Positions 9,278 through 18,387 of a stretch of 64,000 bases of DNA are shown in pieces. Position 1 is the first letter of the stretch. Each line of letters opens with the position of its first letter. A model generated the notes under the pieces. That model did no database searches, was not told where the DNA came from, and was given only the letters and a program-made list of their open reading frames with translations. Location: contig JBOFZL010000031.1 of assembly GCA_051655155.1 (NCBI GenBank), positions 1 to 64,000 of the forward strand, read 5' to 3'. Origin of the DNA: JBOFZL01 sp051655155. Its GTDB lineage: Bacteria; Bacillota; Clostridia; Peptostreptococcales; Filifactoraceae. The position numbers and the translations under genes are program-made.

Positions 9278-11710
9278 CTATTCTTCTTGTTCCTCATCTT
9301 CTGCAGCAATTTTTTCAAAAGATATTATACTACTATCTTGAGTCTTCATTAATCTTACTCCTGAAGTTACTCTGCTTAATCTTGAAATCTCTGCTACCTT
9401 CATTCTTATGAGGGTTCCATCGGTATTAATTATCATAATTTCTTCATCTTCTGCTACAATTTTTGCGCCTGCTAACGCTCCAGTTTTTTCAGATATCTTA
9501 TAGGTTTTTGAACCTTTTCCACCTCTAGATTGTACTCTGTATTCTTCTACAGCTGTTCTTTTCCCATATCCTTTTTCCGATATTACTAGCATATCCTTAC
9601 CATCTTCTGCTACTTCCATAGCTACTACCCTATCCTCATCGTTCAATCTAACTGCACGGACTCCCATAGAGGTTCTTCCTGATGTTCTTATATCTTTTTC
9701 ATCAAAAGTTATACATTTACCTTCTCTAGTAACTACAATCAAAGGATTATTTCCATCAGTTATCTGTACAGAAACCAATTTATCATCCTCTCTTAATGAT
9801 ATAGCCTTTAGTCCATTTCTATTAGACTTTCTAAACTCTCCAAGGTACGTCTTTTTAATTATTCCATGCTCTGTACACATTACAAGCATTTCATCATCTG
9901 CTCTATCTGATACAGATATCATAGAAGTAACTTTTTCATCTTTTTCAATTGGAATTAAATTTATTAAATTTGTACCCTTTGCTGTTCTTGAAGACTGTGG
10001 TATTTCGTAAGCATTTAATCTATATACTCTACCCATATTTGTAAGTAGTACTATTTTTTGGTGATTGGAGGTTAAAGTTATTTTTTCTACGAAATCTTCA
10101 TCTCTTGTAGTAATGGAACTTACTCCTTTTCCTCCCCTTTTTTGCGCCTTATAGGTATCAATAGGCACACGCTTAATATAGCCCAAGTGGGTAAGGGTTA
10201 TTGCCACCTCTTCGTCCTCAATAAGTTCCAGAATATCTATTTCATCTTCTGATTCCAATATTTGAGTTCTTCTTGGGCTATTATATTTTTCTTTAACCTC
10301 TATGATTTCTTCTCTAACAACTTTAAGCTGTTCATCTCTTGACTCTAGGATAGATTTTAAATATTCTATCGTAAGTTTAAGGTCATTATATTCCGCTTCT
10401 AACTTTTCTCCTTCAAGACCTTGAAGTCTTCTTAGTTGCATATCAAGAATTGCCTTTGCTTGTATTTCTGTAAAGCCAAAGGTTTCCATCAACTTTTCTC
10501 CTGCATCTTGATAGGACTCTCTAATAATCTTTATAACCCTATCAATATTATTTATTGCCAAAAGCAAACCTTCTAAAATATGAGCTCTGTCCTCTGCCTT
10601 TTTAAGATCAAATTCTGTTCTTCGTTTTATTACTTCTACCTGATGTTCCAAGTAATAACTTAACATCTCTTTAAGGTTTAGTATTTTTGGCTCTCCATTT
10701 ACAATAGAAAGCATTATAATAGAAAATACCTGTTGAAGCTGTGAATACTTATATAGGTTATTAAGTAACACATTGGCATTTACATCTTTTCTAAGCTCAA
10801 TTACTATTCTAATTCCATTTCTATCAGACTCATCTCTAAGGTCGGTAATCCCATCTATACGTTTTTCTTTTACTAGGTCGGCTATTTTCTCCACAAGTCT
10901 TGCCTTATTTACCTGATATGGAATCTCCGTGATTATAATCTGTGGCTTTCCATTTGGCAACTCATCGATTTCTGCTACAGCCCTTTGAACCACCTTGCCT
11001 CTACCGGTTCTATATGCCTGCATCATCCCTGCCTTGCCTAGGATGGTTGCTCCTGTAGGAAAGTCCGGTCCTTTAATATGACTTATTATTTCCTCCAAGT
11101 CAGCCTCTTTATTATCTATCATTTCCACTACTGCATCTATCACTTCTCCAAGATTATGAGGAGGGATTGAAGTTGCCATACCTACTGCAATACCATTACT
11201 ACCATTTACCAATAAGTTAGGGTATCTTGCAGGTAAGACTATCGGTTCTTTCTCTCTTTCATCAAAGTTTGGCATCATATCTACAGTATTTTTCTCAATA
11301 TCCTTTAGCATTTCAAGGGCAAGTTTACTCATCCTCGCCTCTGTATAACGCATTGCTGCAGCCTCATCACCATCTATAGAACCAAAGTTTCCATGGCCAT
11401 CTACCAAAGGATTACGCATAGAAAAATCTTGAGCCATCTTAGTCATAGCGTCATAAACAGATACATCTCCATGGGGATGATACTTACCTAAAACTTCTCC
11501 AACCACTGTAGCAGACTTTCTGTAGCCCTTATCTGGCGTAAGTCCCATCTTTCCCATGGCAAAAAGAATCCTTCTATGAACAGGTTTAAGCCCATCTCTA
11601 ATATCCGGAAGAGCTCTACCAGCAATTACGCTCATAGCATAGTCTATATAAGACTCTTCCATCTCTTTTTTTATCTCTCTATCTAATATTTTATCAATAA
11701 TCTGATCCAT
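9278..11710 (-). CDS. gyrA: DNA gyrase subunit A
   Basis: The 810-residue breakage-reunion subunit works with GyrB as an A2B2 enzyme that introduces negative supercoils. The catalytic tyrosine is Tyr122 in AAAMRYTEARM. The C-terminal part holds the six-bladed DNA-wrapping domain with a GyrA box QKRGGKG and an acidic tail DEEQEE. The quinolone-determining region reads HPHGDVSVYD: Val occupies position 83, where Ser or Thr is usual, while Asp87 is kept. AAAGGAGG precedes the ATG. It follows gyrB by 38 nt. Confidence 0.98.
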   Translation of the reverse strand: MDQIIDKILDREIKKEMEESYIDYAMSVIAGRALPDIRDGLKPVHRRILFAMGKMGLTPDKGYRKSATVVGEVLGKYHPHGDVSVYDAMTKMAQDFSMRNPLVDGHGNFGSIDGDEAAAMRYTEARMSKLALEMLKDIEKNTVDMMPNFDEREKEPIVLPARYPNLLVNGSNGIAVGMATSIPPHNLGEVIDAVVEMIDNKEADLEEIISHIKGPDFPTGATILGKAGMMQAYRTGRGKVVQRAVAEIDELPNGKPQIIITEIPYQVNKARLVEKIADLVKEKRIDGITDLRDESDRNGIRIVIELRKDVNANVLLNNLYKYSQLQQVFSIIMLSIVNGEPKILNLKEMLSYYLEHQVEVIKRRTEFDLKKAEDRAHILEGLLLAINNIDRVIKIIRESYQDAGEKLMETFGFTEIQAKAILDMQLRRLQGLEGEKLEAEYNDLKLTIEYLKSILESRDEQLKVVREEIIEVKEKYNSPRRTQILESEDEIDILELIEDEEVAITLTHLGYIKRVPIDTYKAQKRGGKGVSSITTRDEDFVEKITLTSNHQKIVLLTNMGRVYRLNAYEIPQSSRTAKGTNLINLIPIEKDEKVTSMISVSDRADDEMLVMCTEHGIIKKTYLGEFRKSNRNGLKAISLREDDKLVSVQITDGNNPLIVVTREGKCITFDEKDIRTSGRTSMGVRAVRLNDEDRVVAMEVAEDGKDMLVISEKGYGKRTAVEEYRVQSRGGKGSKTYKISEKTGALAGAKIVAEDEEIMIINTDGTLIRMKVAEISRLSRVTSGVRLMKTQDSSIISFEKIAAEDEEQEE

Positions 11711-11748
11711 TCTTAACCTCCTTTATAAAATTTTATAGGTTTAATATC

Positions 11749-13788
11749 TTATATATCCAAATTCTTAACATATTTAGCATTTTCAACTATAAAATCTCTT
11801 CTTGGTTCTACCTTATCTCCCATAAGCATAGAAAAAGTATCATCACTCGCAGACATATCATCCACTGTAACCTTTAACAAAGTTCTAGTAGCAGGATCCA
11901 TAGTAGTGTCCCAAAGCTGCTCAGCATTCATCTCCCCTAGTCCTTTGTAACGTTGTATGCTCGGATTATTAGATCTTCCAAACTCCTCAAGAACCCTATT
12001 TAACTCTACATCATTATAAGCATAAACTTCCTTCTTCCCCTTAGAAACCTTATAAAGAGGTGGTTGAGCAATATAAACAAAACCTCTCTCTATAAGTGGT
12101 CTCATATATCTGAACATAAAGGTCAATAGCAAGGTTCTAATATGCGCACCGTCAACGTCCGCATCGGTCATTATTACTATCTTGTGATAACGAAGCTTCT
12201 CCTCATTAAACTCATCACCTATACCACAACCAAAGGCTGTTATCATATTTCTTATCTCTTCAGAAGAAAGAATCTTATCAAGCCTTGATTTCTCCACATT
12301 AAGAATCTTTCCTCTAAGTGGCAATATAGCCTGAGTCTTTCTATCACGACCACTCTTCGCAGTACCTCCCGCAGAGTTTCCCTCTACTATATAAACTTCG
12401 GACTTTGCCGGATCTTTCTCTGAACAGTCTGCCAACTTTCCTGGAAGTGCAGTGGATTCTAGCACAGACTTTCTTCTAGTCAACTCCCTTGCCTTCTTAG
12501 CTGCCTCCCTTGCTCTTTGAGCCCTAAGACATTTATCAATAATAATCCTTGCACTTGCAGGATTCTCTTCAACAAAGGCAGACATATACTCGCTACAAGC
12601 CTGTTCAACAATAGACCTAACAGGTGGATTTCCAAGCTTAGTCTTTGTCTGTCCCTCATACTGTGGATCAGGAAGCTTAACGGAAATTATAGCCGTTAAA
12701 CCCTCTCTAATATCCTCACCTGTAAGAGAATCTTCCTGCTTCTTAATAAAATTTTGTTTCTTAGCATACTCATTTATAGTCTTGGTTATAGCATTTTTAA
12801 ACCCAGTAAGGTGCATACCACCTTCAATGGTGTTAATATTATTAGCATAAGAATATATATTTTCCACATATGAATCTGTATACTGCATAGCTATCTCTAC
12901 CTTATATTCTTCTATATTTTTCTCAAAATATATGATATCCTCTTGAATCTTAGACTTATTCTTATTAAGATACTTTACAAACTCAATAAGACCTCCTGTA
13001 TAGTAAAACTCCTTAGTCTTTTCATGCCCTTCCCTTTGATCCTCAAGACTTATCCTTATACCCTTATTTAAGAAAGCCAACTCCCTAAGCCTATATTCCA
13101 AAGTATCATACTTAAATACAACCTCTTCAAATATATCAGGATCCGGTTGAAACTCAATTATAGTACCTGTGTCTTCAGTGTCTGCAACTACTCTTAAATC
13201 ACCCTGAGCATTTCCATAAGCAAAAGTAATCTCGTGAACCTTACCATCACGCTTTACAGTAGCCTTTAGTTTAGTCGAAAGAGCATTAACAACAGATACC
13301 CCTACTCCATGTAGTCCTCCGGAAACCTTATATCCACCTGCCCCAAATTTTCCACCTGCATGAAGCACAGTAAGTACTGTTTCAACAGTAGATTTTCCTG
13401 TTTTAGGGTGTATCTCTACAGGTATACCTCGACCATTATCAATAACCCTAATGCCATTTCCTTCAAGGATATACACCTGAATATCTGTACAATGCCCTGC
13501 CAAAGCCTCGTCAATAGCGTTATCCACAACCTCATAAACCAAGTGGTGCAGTCCCTTAGGTCCTGTAGAACCGATATACATACCAGGTCTTTTACGAACA
13601 GGTTCTAAACCTTCAAGCACCTGAATTTGATCTGCCCCATACTCGTGCATATTTTTCTCTTCACGCACTTGCTCTCCATCAAGATGAACCTCTTCCTCAT
13701 AATCCCCAAGTTCGATAATCTCCATCTCTTCCTTAACATCCTTATCCAAAATCTCTTCTATAATCTGGTCTCTCTCATCATTTTGCAT
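11749..13788 (-). CDS. gyrB: DNA gyrase subunit B with N-terminal extension
   Basis: The 679-residue ATPase subunit of gyrase. It has the GHKL motif VYEVVDNAIDEA, the lid VSGGLHGVGVSVVNAL, the Toprim motifs EGNSAGGTAKSG and DADVDGAHI, and the C-terminal QRYKGLGEMNAEQLW. About 46 acidic residues precede the usual start (MHEYGADQIQVLEG); the strong AGGAGGGAG before the ATG at 13788 supports the long form. Residues 7-23 of the tail copy the first residues of GyrA. Toprim residue 471 is Asn where Asp is usual. The start overlaps the recF stop by 1 nt. Confidence 0.97.
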   Translation of the reverse strand: MQNDERDQIIEEILDKDVKEEMEIIELGDYEEEVHLDGEQVREEKNMHEYGADQIQVLEGLEPVRKRPGMYIGSTGPKGLHHLVYEVVDNAIDEALAGHCTDIQVYILEGNGIRVIDNGRGIPVEIHPKTGKSTVETVLTVLHAGGKFGAGGYKVSGGLHGVGVSVVNALSTKLKATVKRDGKVHEITFAYGNAQGDLRVVADTEDTGTIIEFQPDPDIFEEVVFKYDTLEYRLRELAFLNKGIRISLEDQREGHEKTKEFYYTGGLIEFVKYLNKNKSKIQEDIIYFEKNIEEYKVEIAMQYTDSYVENIYSYANNINTIEGGMHLTGFKNAITKTINEYAKKQNFIKKQEDSLTGEDIREGLTAIISVKLPDPQYEGQTKTKLGNPPVRSIVEQACSEYMSAFVEENPASARIIIDKCLRAQRAREAAKKARELTRRKSVLESTALPGKLADCSEKDPAKSEVYIVEGNSAGGTAKSGRDRKTQAILPLRGKILNVEKSRLDKILSSEEIRNMITAFGCGIGDEFNEEKLRYHKIVIMTDADVDGAHIRTLLLTFMFRYMRPLIERGFVYIAQPPLYKVSKGKKEVYAYNDVELNRVLEEFGRSNNPSIQRYKGLGEMNAEQLWDTTMDPATRTLLKVTVDDMSASDDTFSMLMGDKVEPRRDFIVENAKYVKNLDI

Positions 13789-14870
13789 TACAAAACTCCC
13801 TCCTGATTCATAATTTTACCATCATCTATATAAATCCTATTGTAATCCATATCAAAAGGCAATTCCTCTGCTGTTGAAATAAAAGTCTGTGCCTTTCCAA
13901 TAGTTTCCAAAAGACGTTTTTGTCTATTTTGATCTAACTCCGAAAAAATATCATCAAGCAAAACCACTGGATATTCTTGCCTTTCCCTAAAAATCAGTTC
14001 AATCTCCGACAGTTTCATAGCAATAGCAGCCGAACGCTTCTGTCCTTGAGAGCCATAATCTCTAAGCTCCATATTATTTATAGTTAAGCTCAAATCATCT
14101 CTGTGTATTCCCTTAGAACTAGCTCCCCTAAAAATATCCTCACGCCTATACTTTTTTAAAATCATAAAATACTCATCCATACTATTAGCTTTTATATTCT
14201 TATCATACAAAATGCTAAGTTCCTCCCTATTAGATGAAATCTCTTTATGATATTCCCTGCTAATCTGAGAAACTTTATCCACAAAATCAGCTCTAATTGT
14301 TGATATCTTGAATCCAAACCTGCTAAGATTCTCATCATAGACCTCTAACAAAGCCTCATCCACAGCCCCCTGCTTTAAATAAGCATTTCGCTGCAACAAA
14401 ACCTTATGGTAGTCCCTAAGCAAATTATAATAACTAGGTTTAATCTGGGCAATTCCTCTGTCCAAAAAACTTCTCCTCTCCTTAGGAGAACCCTTAACCA
14501 AGTTAAGATCTTCAGGACTAAAAACTACCACATTAAATATCCCTAGCAACTCGTCCAAACTGGAAATAGGCACTTCATTAACCTTTATAGCCTTCTTAAG
14601 CTCATGACCTACCCTTAGTTGAATTTTATAGTCCCTATCATTAGAAACAATCTGCCCTGCAACCTCAAAACTCCCCTTAGAAAACCCTATCATCTCCTTA
14701 TCCCTTAACGTCCTAAAAGAACGAGCCATCGACAATAGGTAAATAGCTTCCAAAAGATTTGTCTTGCCCTGACCATTATCTCCTACTATAATATTTATCC
14801 CCTTAGAGAACCTTACACTTTCAAGACCATAATTCCTAAAAGAACCTAAATCAAGTTGCTGGATATACAT
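13788..14870 (-). CDS. recF: DNA replication and repair protein RecF
   Basis: A 360-residue SMC-like ATPase that loads RecA at single-stranded gaps with RecO and RecR. It shows Walker A GDNGQGKTNLLE (about 31-42), signature YGSQGQKRS (about 290) and Walker B VVLLDDIFSELD (about 310). Its start overlaps the S4-domain gene by 25 nt and its stop overlaps gyrB, so the four genes form a tightly coupled operon. Length and motifs are normal. Confidence 0.97.
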   Translation of the reverse strand: MYIQQLDLGSFRNYGLESVRFSKGINIIVGDNGQGKTNLLEAIYLLSMARSFRTLRDKEMIGFSKGSFEVAGQIVSNDRDYKIQLRVGHELKKAIKVNEVPISSLDELLGIFNVVVFSPEDLNLVKGSPKERRSFLDRGIAQIKPSYYNLLRDYHKVLLQRNAYLKQGAVDEALLEVYDENLSRFGFKISTIRADFVDKVSQISREYHKEISSNREELSILYDKNIKANSMDEYFMILKKYRREDIFRGASSKGIHRDDLSLTINNMELRDYGSQGQKRSAAIAMKLSEIELIFRERQEYPVVLLDDIFSELDQNRQKRLLETIGKAQTFISTAEELPFDMDYNRIYIDDGKIMNQEGVL

Positions 14871-15064
14871 ATTTTCTCTCCATCCACTTCAACCATATCT
14901 CCATGTCTGAGTTTCTTGCCTCTACGAGTTTCAATAACCCCATTAACCATAACATCCTCGGACATTATCATTATCTTTGCCTGCCCACCACTGCCTGCCA
15001 CATTAGCAAGCTTAAGTAGCTGATCTAACTTAATATATTCCGTATCTATCTTAACAGTTTTCAT
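14846..15064 (-). CDS. S4-domain RNA-binding protein (YaaA/YlmH type)
   Basis: 72 residues with a single S4 domain: KLDQLLKLANVAGSGGQAK, then VMVNGVIETRRGKKLRHGD. This small gene usually sits between dnaN and recF in Firmicutes and is thought to bind structured RNA, possibly rRNA. Here dnaN is about 35 kb away, so the insertion breakpoint lies upstream of this gene. The ATG follows AGGAGGG. Confidence 0.92.
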   Translation of the reverse strand: MKTVKIDTEYIKLDQLLKLANVAGSGGQAKIMIMSEDVMVNGVIETRRGKKLRHGDMVEVDGEKICISSNLI

Positions 15065-15433
15065 ACATATCCCTCCTTATATATAATACCATAAAACCTA
15101 TAAAATACACAGTAAAAAATTAATAGCTTCATTAAAAGAAGCAAAAAAACCTATAAAAAATACAATTACCCCCTCAAACTATGGGGGTATATTAGATTTA
15201 ATACAAATAAACACAACCCAATAAAAAATAAATATTACAAAAAAATAATATCAACTAAACAACTACCGTAAATAACTTCCCAAAATTTTATTTTCTAGAC
15301 GAAACATAACTAAATATTTCCTTATCCTAAAATTTTAAATTTCCCAAGCAATATGAAATCATTCTAAAAAGGTCAATTATTACAAAAAAGAAAACAAAAA
15401 GTAACAAAAAACAAAAAAATTAATTACAAAAAA
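15065..15433. other. AT-rich non-coding region upstream of the S4 gene
   Basis: No ORF with a ribosome site is visible. It holds a short hairpin GCTTC/GAAGC (about 15126-15142), a GC-rich hairpin ACCCCC/GGGGGT at about 15168-15190 and two copies of AAACCTATAAAA-like sequence (about 15094 and 15150). It presumably contains the leftward promoter for the S4-recF-gyr operon, which I could not define. Confidence 0.5.
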
Positions 15434-15462
15434 TTGACAAAAGCAAAAAAATAGGTTACACT
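15434..15462 (+). promoter_or_regulatory. Promoter of the 3D-domain protein
   Basis: A perfect -35 TTGACA (15434-15439), a 17-nt spacer and TACACT (15457-15462) lie 33 nt upstream of the ATG at 15496, which has its own AGGAGG site. Confidence 0.7.
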
Positions 15463-15495
15463 AAGTTTTGTCCACTAAAATTCAAGGAGGAAAAT

Positions 15496-16113
15496 ATGAA
15501 AAGAATATTAGGCGTTATGCTTATAATGACAGTAGTATTAACAATAGGAACTATAGGCGTTTTTGGAGATTACACAGCACAATTTGGTGCTATGAATGAT
15601 AATATAAGCAAATTAGAATTAAAGGTTCAAAACTTAGATGATCTTTTAGCTACAAATACTCTTTCAGATGATGAAATTATAGCTACGAAACTTGAAATCG
15701 AAAAAGCTAATGAAGAGATAGAAATCTATCAAACATCAATGGAAACACTAGAAAGTTTATCAAAACCAGTATCAGAAAAAACCAACTCAACAGAAAAAAC
15801 TACAGGCAATTCAAAAGAAATGACTTATGTAGGTAACTTTAAACTGACAGGCTACTGCCCTTGTCAATCATGTAGTGAAGGTTGGGGAACACAAACCTCA
15901 TCAGGACGAAAAGCAACTGCTGGTGTTACAGTAGCTGCATCAAAACAATTTCCAATAGGAACAAAGCTTTATATTGAAGGCGTAGGTTATAGAACTGTTG
16001 ATGATAGAGGCGGTGCTATTAAAGGAAATAAGATAGACGTATTTGTAAACTCTCACTCAGAGTGTTATAATCCAGCATATAACGCAACTACAAAAGTTTA
16101 TATCGTCAAGTAA
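15496..16113 (+). CDS. Secreted 3D-domain protein
   Basis: 205 residues. A signal peptide (MKRILGVMLIMTVVLTIGTIGVFG) is followed by a coiled-coil segment of about 60 residues and a C-terminal double-psi beta-barrel 3D domain, with TGYCPCQSCSEG, then GTKLYIEG and VDDRGGAIKGNKIDVFV carrying the three aspartates. Such domains occur in cell-wall lytic transglycosylase-like or resuscitation-factor proteins. A cell-wall remodelling role outside the membrane is inferred. It has its own promoter and terminator. Confidence 0.88.
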   Translation: MKRILGVMLIMTVVLTIGTIGVFGDYTAQFGAMNDNISKLELKVQNLDDLLATNTLSDDEIIATKLEIEKANEEIEIYQTSMETLESLSKPVSEKTNSTEKTTGNSKEMTYVGNFKLTGYCPCQSCSEGWGTQTSSGRKATAGVTVAASKQFPIGTKLYIEGVGYRTVDDRGGAIKGNKIDVFVNSHSECYNPAYNATTKVYIVK

Positions 16114-16147
16114 AAGATAAACAGTATATTTATCAACAAAATAAAAT

Positions 16148-16187
16148 CCCCAAAGTAGATTGAATGTTTCACATATCTACTTTGGGG
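16148..16187 (+). terminator. Hairpin after the 3D-domain gene
   Basis: CCCCAAAGTAGAT (16148-16160) pairs perfectly with ATCTACTTTGGGG (16175-16187), loop 14 nt, followed by a short T-rich stretch. It lies between two rightward genes; its end is 26 nt from the next start, so it could act as an attenuator as well as a terminator. Confidence 0.6.
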
Positions 16188-16213
16188 GTTATTTAAGTAT
16201 TGGAGGAAATGTA

Positions 16214-16951
16214 ATGAAAATTGATCACCTTGTGGTAAATATTGATAAAAAATACCAAAATGATGATAAAGTTATTGAAAGCATAAGGAGTGCTGGATTC
16301 CCATATATGCCTAAGTGGGGAAAGCAAACATCTGGCTTTAAAGTATCCAACATTTGGATAGGTAAAGAATATTTTGAACTAGTCTATGTTAAAAAGAAAA
16401 ATAACTGCGATTGGAAAATGGACTGGGCTAAAATGTATAACGAAAATCATCGTGGATTGATTTGTTTGATGCTTGACGTTGAAGATATTGAAAAACTGTA
16501 TAGCGAGTTAAATAATCGTGGCATTGCTGTTACAAAACCAGAGTTTCTCAAATTTAAATGGTTTTTTAAACTTTTTACAAAAGTAATGCCATGGAAAAAC
16601 TGCTATATTCCATTTTTTGAAAAAACATCATTTCAAATTGGATTTCAGCAAATGAAAGATGATGCTGCACGTAATTTTATGGAACAATATATGGTACCTA
16701 ATTCATCAGATAATGGAATCGAAAAAATATCAAAAATTATTTGTAACGGAACATTTACCGAAAATGATATTACACTACTGGAAATCCTATTTGATAAAAG
16801 ACTTAATAAAATTGATAAAGATATTATCATTAACCTTGATGCTGACCAAACATTAGTATTTCGAGAAGCAGACAAAACATATTTTGAGTTAATAACAACT
16901 CGTAATGCTGATTATACTAAGGTTAATATAGAAAATATACAACTTTCATAA
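16214..16951 (+). CDS. VOC/glyoxalase-like protein
   Basis: 245 residues starting MKIDHLVVNIDKKYQ. I use the ATG at 16214 because GGAGG lies 8 nt upstream; a longer reading would begin inside the preceding hairpin. The N-terminal half resembles a vicinal-oxygen-chelate fold (His in KIDHLVV, a Glu in EYFELVYV, DVEDIEKLYSELNNRGI), like the Glyoxalase_3 group. The C-terminal 100 residues look like a second, degenerate module. The substrate is unknown. It is a single gene followed by a strong terminator. Confidence 0.65.
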   Translation: MKIDHLVVNIDKKYQNDDKVIESIRSAGFPYMPKWGKQTSGFKVSNIWIGKEYFELVYVKKKNNCDWKMDWAKMYNENHRGLICLMLDVEDIEKLYSELNNRGIAVTKPEFLKFKWFFKLFTKVMPWKNCYIPFFEKTSFQIGFQQMKDDAARNFMEQYMVPNSSDNGIEKISKIICNGTFTENDITLLEILFDKRLNKIDKDIIINLDADQTLVFREADKTYFELITTRNADYTKVNIENIQLS

Positions 16952-16991
16952 GCCTATTATTTTATAATTATAATAACTGTCCAACAGCAAA

Positions 16992-17030
16992 AAACATCTC
17001 AGCTTTTTTAAAGGTTGAGATGTTTTTTTA
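16992..17030. terminator. Bidirectional terminator
   Basis: AAACATCTCA (16992-17001) pairs with TGAGATGTTT (17016-17025), followed by a T-run on the plus strand and preceded by an A-run, so it can serve both the VOC gene (+) and the PadR operon (-). Confidence 0.8.
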
Positions 17031-17065
17031 TTCAAAGATTTTTTTACACATTACACAATACCAGC

Positions 17066-17284
17066 TCAGTCGTTTTTTCTCTCATTTTTTCTATTACTAT
17101 AAATACCCATCAACAATATCCCTATCATAAGTCCGTTTGTTGCTCCGCTTACAAAATCTATATAATTATTATTAACAGAAATTTTATTTAAAACTATTGA
17201 AATAATCAAAAACCACATTGCTATAGGCACATACTTATTTTTCATATGACAGTTCTCTCTCTTTAAGCCTTTACATAATTTCAT
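17066..17284 (-). CDS. Small membrane protein of the PadR operon
   Basis: 72 residues from the ATG at 17284, which overlaps the upstream stop as ATGA and has GGGAG before it. Two hydrophobic segments (about 17-33 and 43-62) flank a short loop, and the tail is basic (NRKNERKND). It is the third gene of the PadR-DUF2812 operon. Function unknown; the context suggests a membrane stress or efflux accessory. Confidence 0.6.
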   Translation of the reverse strand: MKLCKGLKRENCHMKNKYVPIAMWFLIISIVLNKISVNNNYIDFVSGATNGLMIGILLMGIYSNRKNERKND

Positions 17285-17817
17285 TTTCCCATCTCCCTTT
17301 TTATTTTTATTAACTTTAGCCCTACATGTAGAAAAATATATATATAAATAACAGCAAATAGACCAAAAAATCCCGTCATCCAAATATTATCAATTCTAAG
17401 TATAGTAAGCTGTGGAATAATACAAGTACAAAAAATTATCACCAAAGGAAGAATCCTTGTTTTTAATACCTTCTCAATCATAGATGCCTTTGATTGAGCA
17501 TCAGAAAATATTTCCTTTTCTTTCTCATTTTCCATCTCTCTTACAGGTTTTCTAAAATAGTTCCATCCTATACAAGAACCACAGTATTCCCAACCATAAT
17601 CTTTAAATATTTGTACATACTCTTCTGTTACTTTTTCGTTCTCGTAATCCAGTTGATAAATGACATCCTCCGACTGGCATTTTTCAAAGGTAAAAAAACA
17701 AGGTGCAGTCATTTTCTTTAATTTCCATCCATCATTGTGCTGTTTTCTAAGCCAATCAGCTTCCTCATTATAATCAGCAACTGTAAAAAATTTAATTTTT
17801 CTTTTCATATCAACCAT
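17281..17817 (-). CDS. DUF2812 domain protein
   Basis: 178 residues. The ATG at 17817 is chosen because GGAGG lies 8 nt before it and it overlaps the PadR stop. The N-terminal part (FFTVADYNEEADWLRKQHND, then WEYCGSCIGWNYFRKP) is typical of DUF2812, and two membrane helices follow near the C-terminus. DUF2812 proteins commonly follow a PadR regulator in Firmicutes. Their function is not established. Confidence 0.82.
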   Translation of the reverse strand: MVDMKRKIKFFTVADYNEEADWLRKQHNDGWKLKKMTAPCFFTFEKCQSEDVIYQLDYENEKVTEEYVQIFKDYGWEYCGSCIGWNYFRKPVREMENEKEKEIFSDAQSKASMIEKVLKTRILPLVIIFCTCIIPQLTILRIDNIWMTGFFGLFAVIYIYIFLHVGLKLIKIKREMGK

Positions 17818-18133
17818 TATACTTTCCTCCCATACTGTTTTCATATATACGTTTAATTCGTCTTAATTCTAACTGCAGAATTTCATTTCCAAGCTCTGTA
17901 ATTTCATAAATCTTTCTTTTTTCTATCTCCTGAACAAACCTTATAAGTCCATCCTTCTCCATCTTTGCCAAAGTTCCGTACATAGTTCCGGGACTTATAA
18001 TGACTTCCCCCTTGGTAATTGCTTCCACCTGTTGCCCAATACCATAACCATGTTGAGGTTCTTGCAAGCAAAATAAGATGTAAAATGCAGTTTCAGACAT
18101 TGGCACATATATTCTTTTTAACTTTCCATCCAT
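17810..18133 (-). CDS. PadR family transcriptional regulator
   Basis: 107 residues with the PadR winged-helix pattern: ILFCLQEPQHGYGI, SPGTMYGTLAKMEKDGLI and a C-terminal dimerisation helix. It is the first gene of a three-gene operon. Two near-identical palindromes upstream (18155-18198) are the likely operators for autoregulation. AAGGAG precedes the ATG. Confidence 0.93.
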   Translation of the reverse strand: MDGKLKRIYVPMSETAFYILFCLQEPQHGYGIGQQVEAITKGEVIISPGTMYGTLAKMEKDGLIRFVQEIEKRKIYEITELGNEILQLELRRIKRIYENSMGGKYNG

Positions 18134-18154
18134 AACTATCTCCTTAACAGAAAA

Positions 18155-18198
18155 ATATATCGAAGTGCGATATATGTATTATATCGTAGTTCGATATA
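18155..18198. promoter_or_regulatory. Tandem PadR operators
   Basis: ATATATCG-N5-CGATATAT (18155-18175) and TATATCG-N5-CGATATA (18180-18198) share the core TATCG-N5-CGATA; their centres are 24 bp apart. They lie 22-65 nt upstream of the PadR start, where a leftward promoter is expected. Confidence 0.7.
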
Positions 18199-18286
18199 TT
18201 TGTAAATAACTTTAATAAAATTTAATTTCTTCATATATTAAGCGAACTACTTCTTTATGTGTTTTTTTAACCTACTATAAATAAAA

Positions 18287-18387
18287 ACTAGGGAAGTAAA
18301 TTCCATTGAACCTACTCCCCTAGTATTGATAAAGTCTTCTCCTTCTTATCTTTGATTCTCCCTTAGCTCCTATCAATACTATGAATT
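18287..18387. repeat. Nested imperfect inverted repeats
   Basis: ACTAGGGAAGTA (18287-18298) pairs with TACTCCCCTAGT (18313-18324) with one mismatch, and TAGTATTGATA from 18321 recurs in inverse as TATCAATACTA near 18371-18381. It lies beside the ABC exporter relic, in a region of decayed DNA. The 18199-18378 stretch has no recognisable gene. Confidence 0.4.

Noticed and set aside
16160..16213. Longer start for the VOC protein
   Set aside because: It would begin inside the terminator hairpin; the ATG at 16214 has GGAGG at the right distance.
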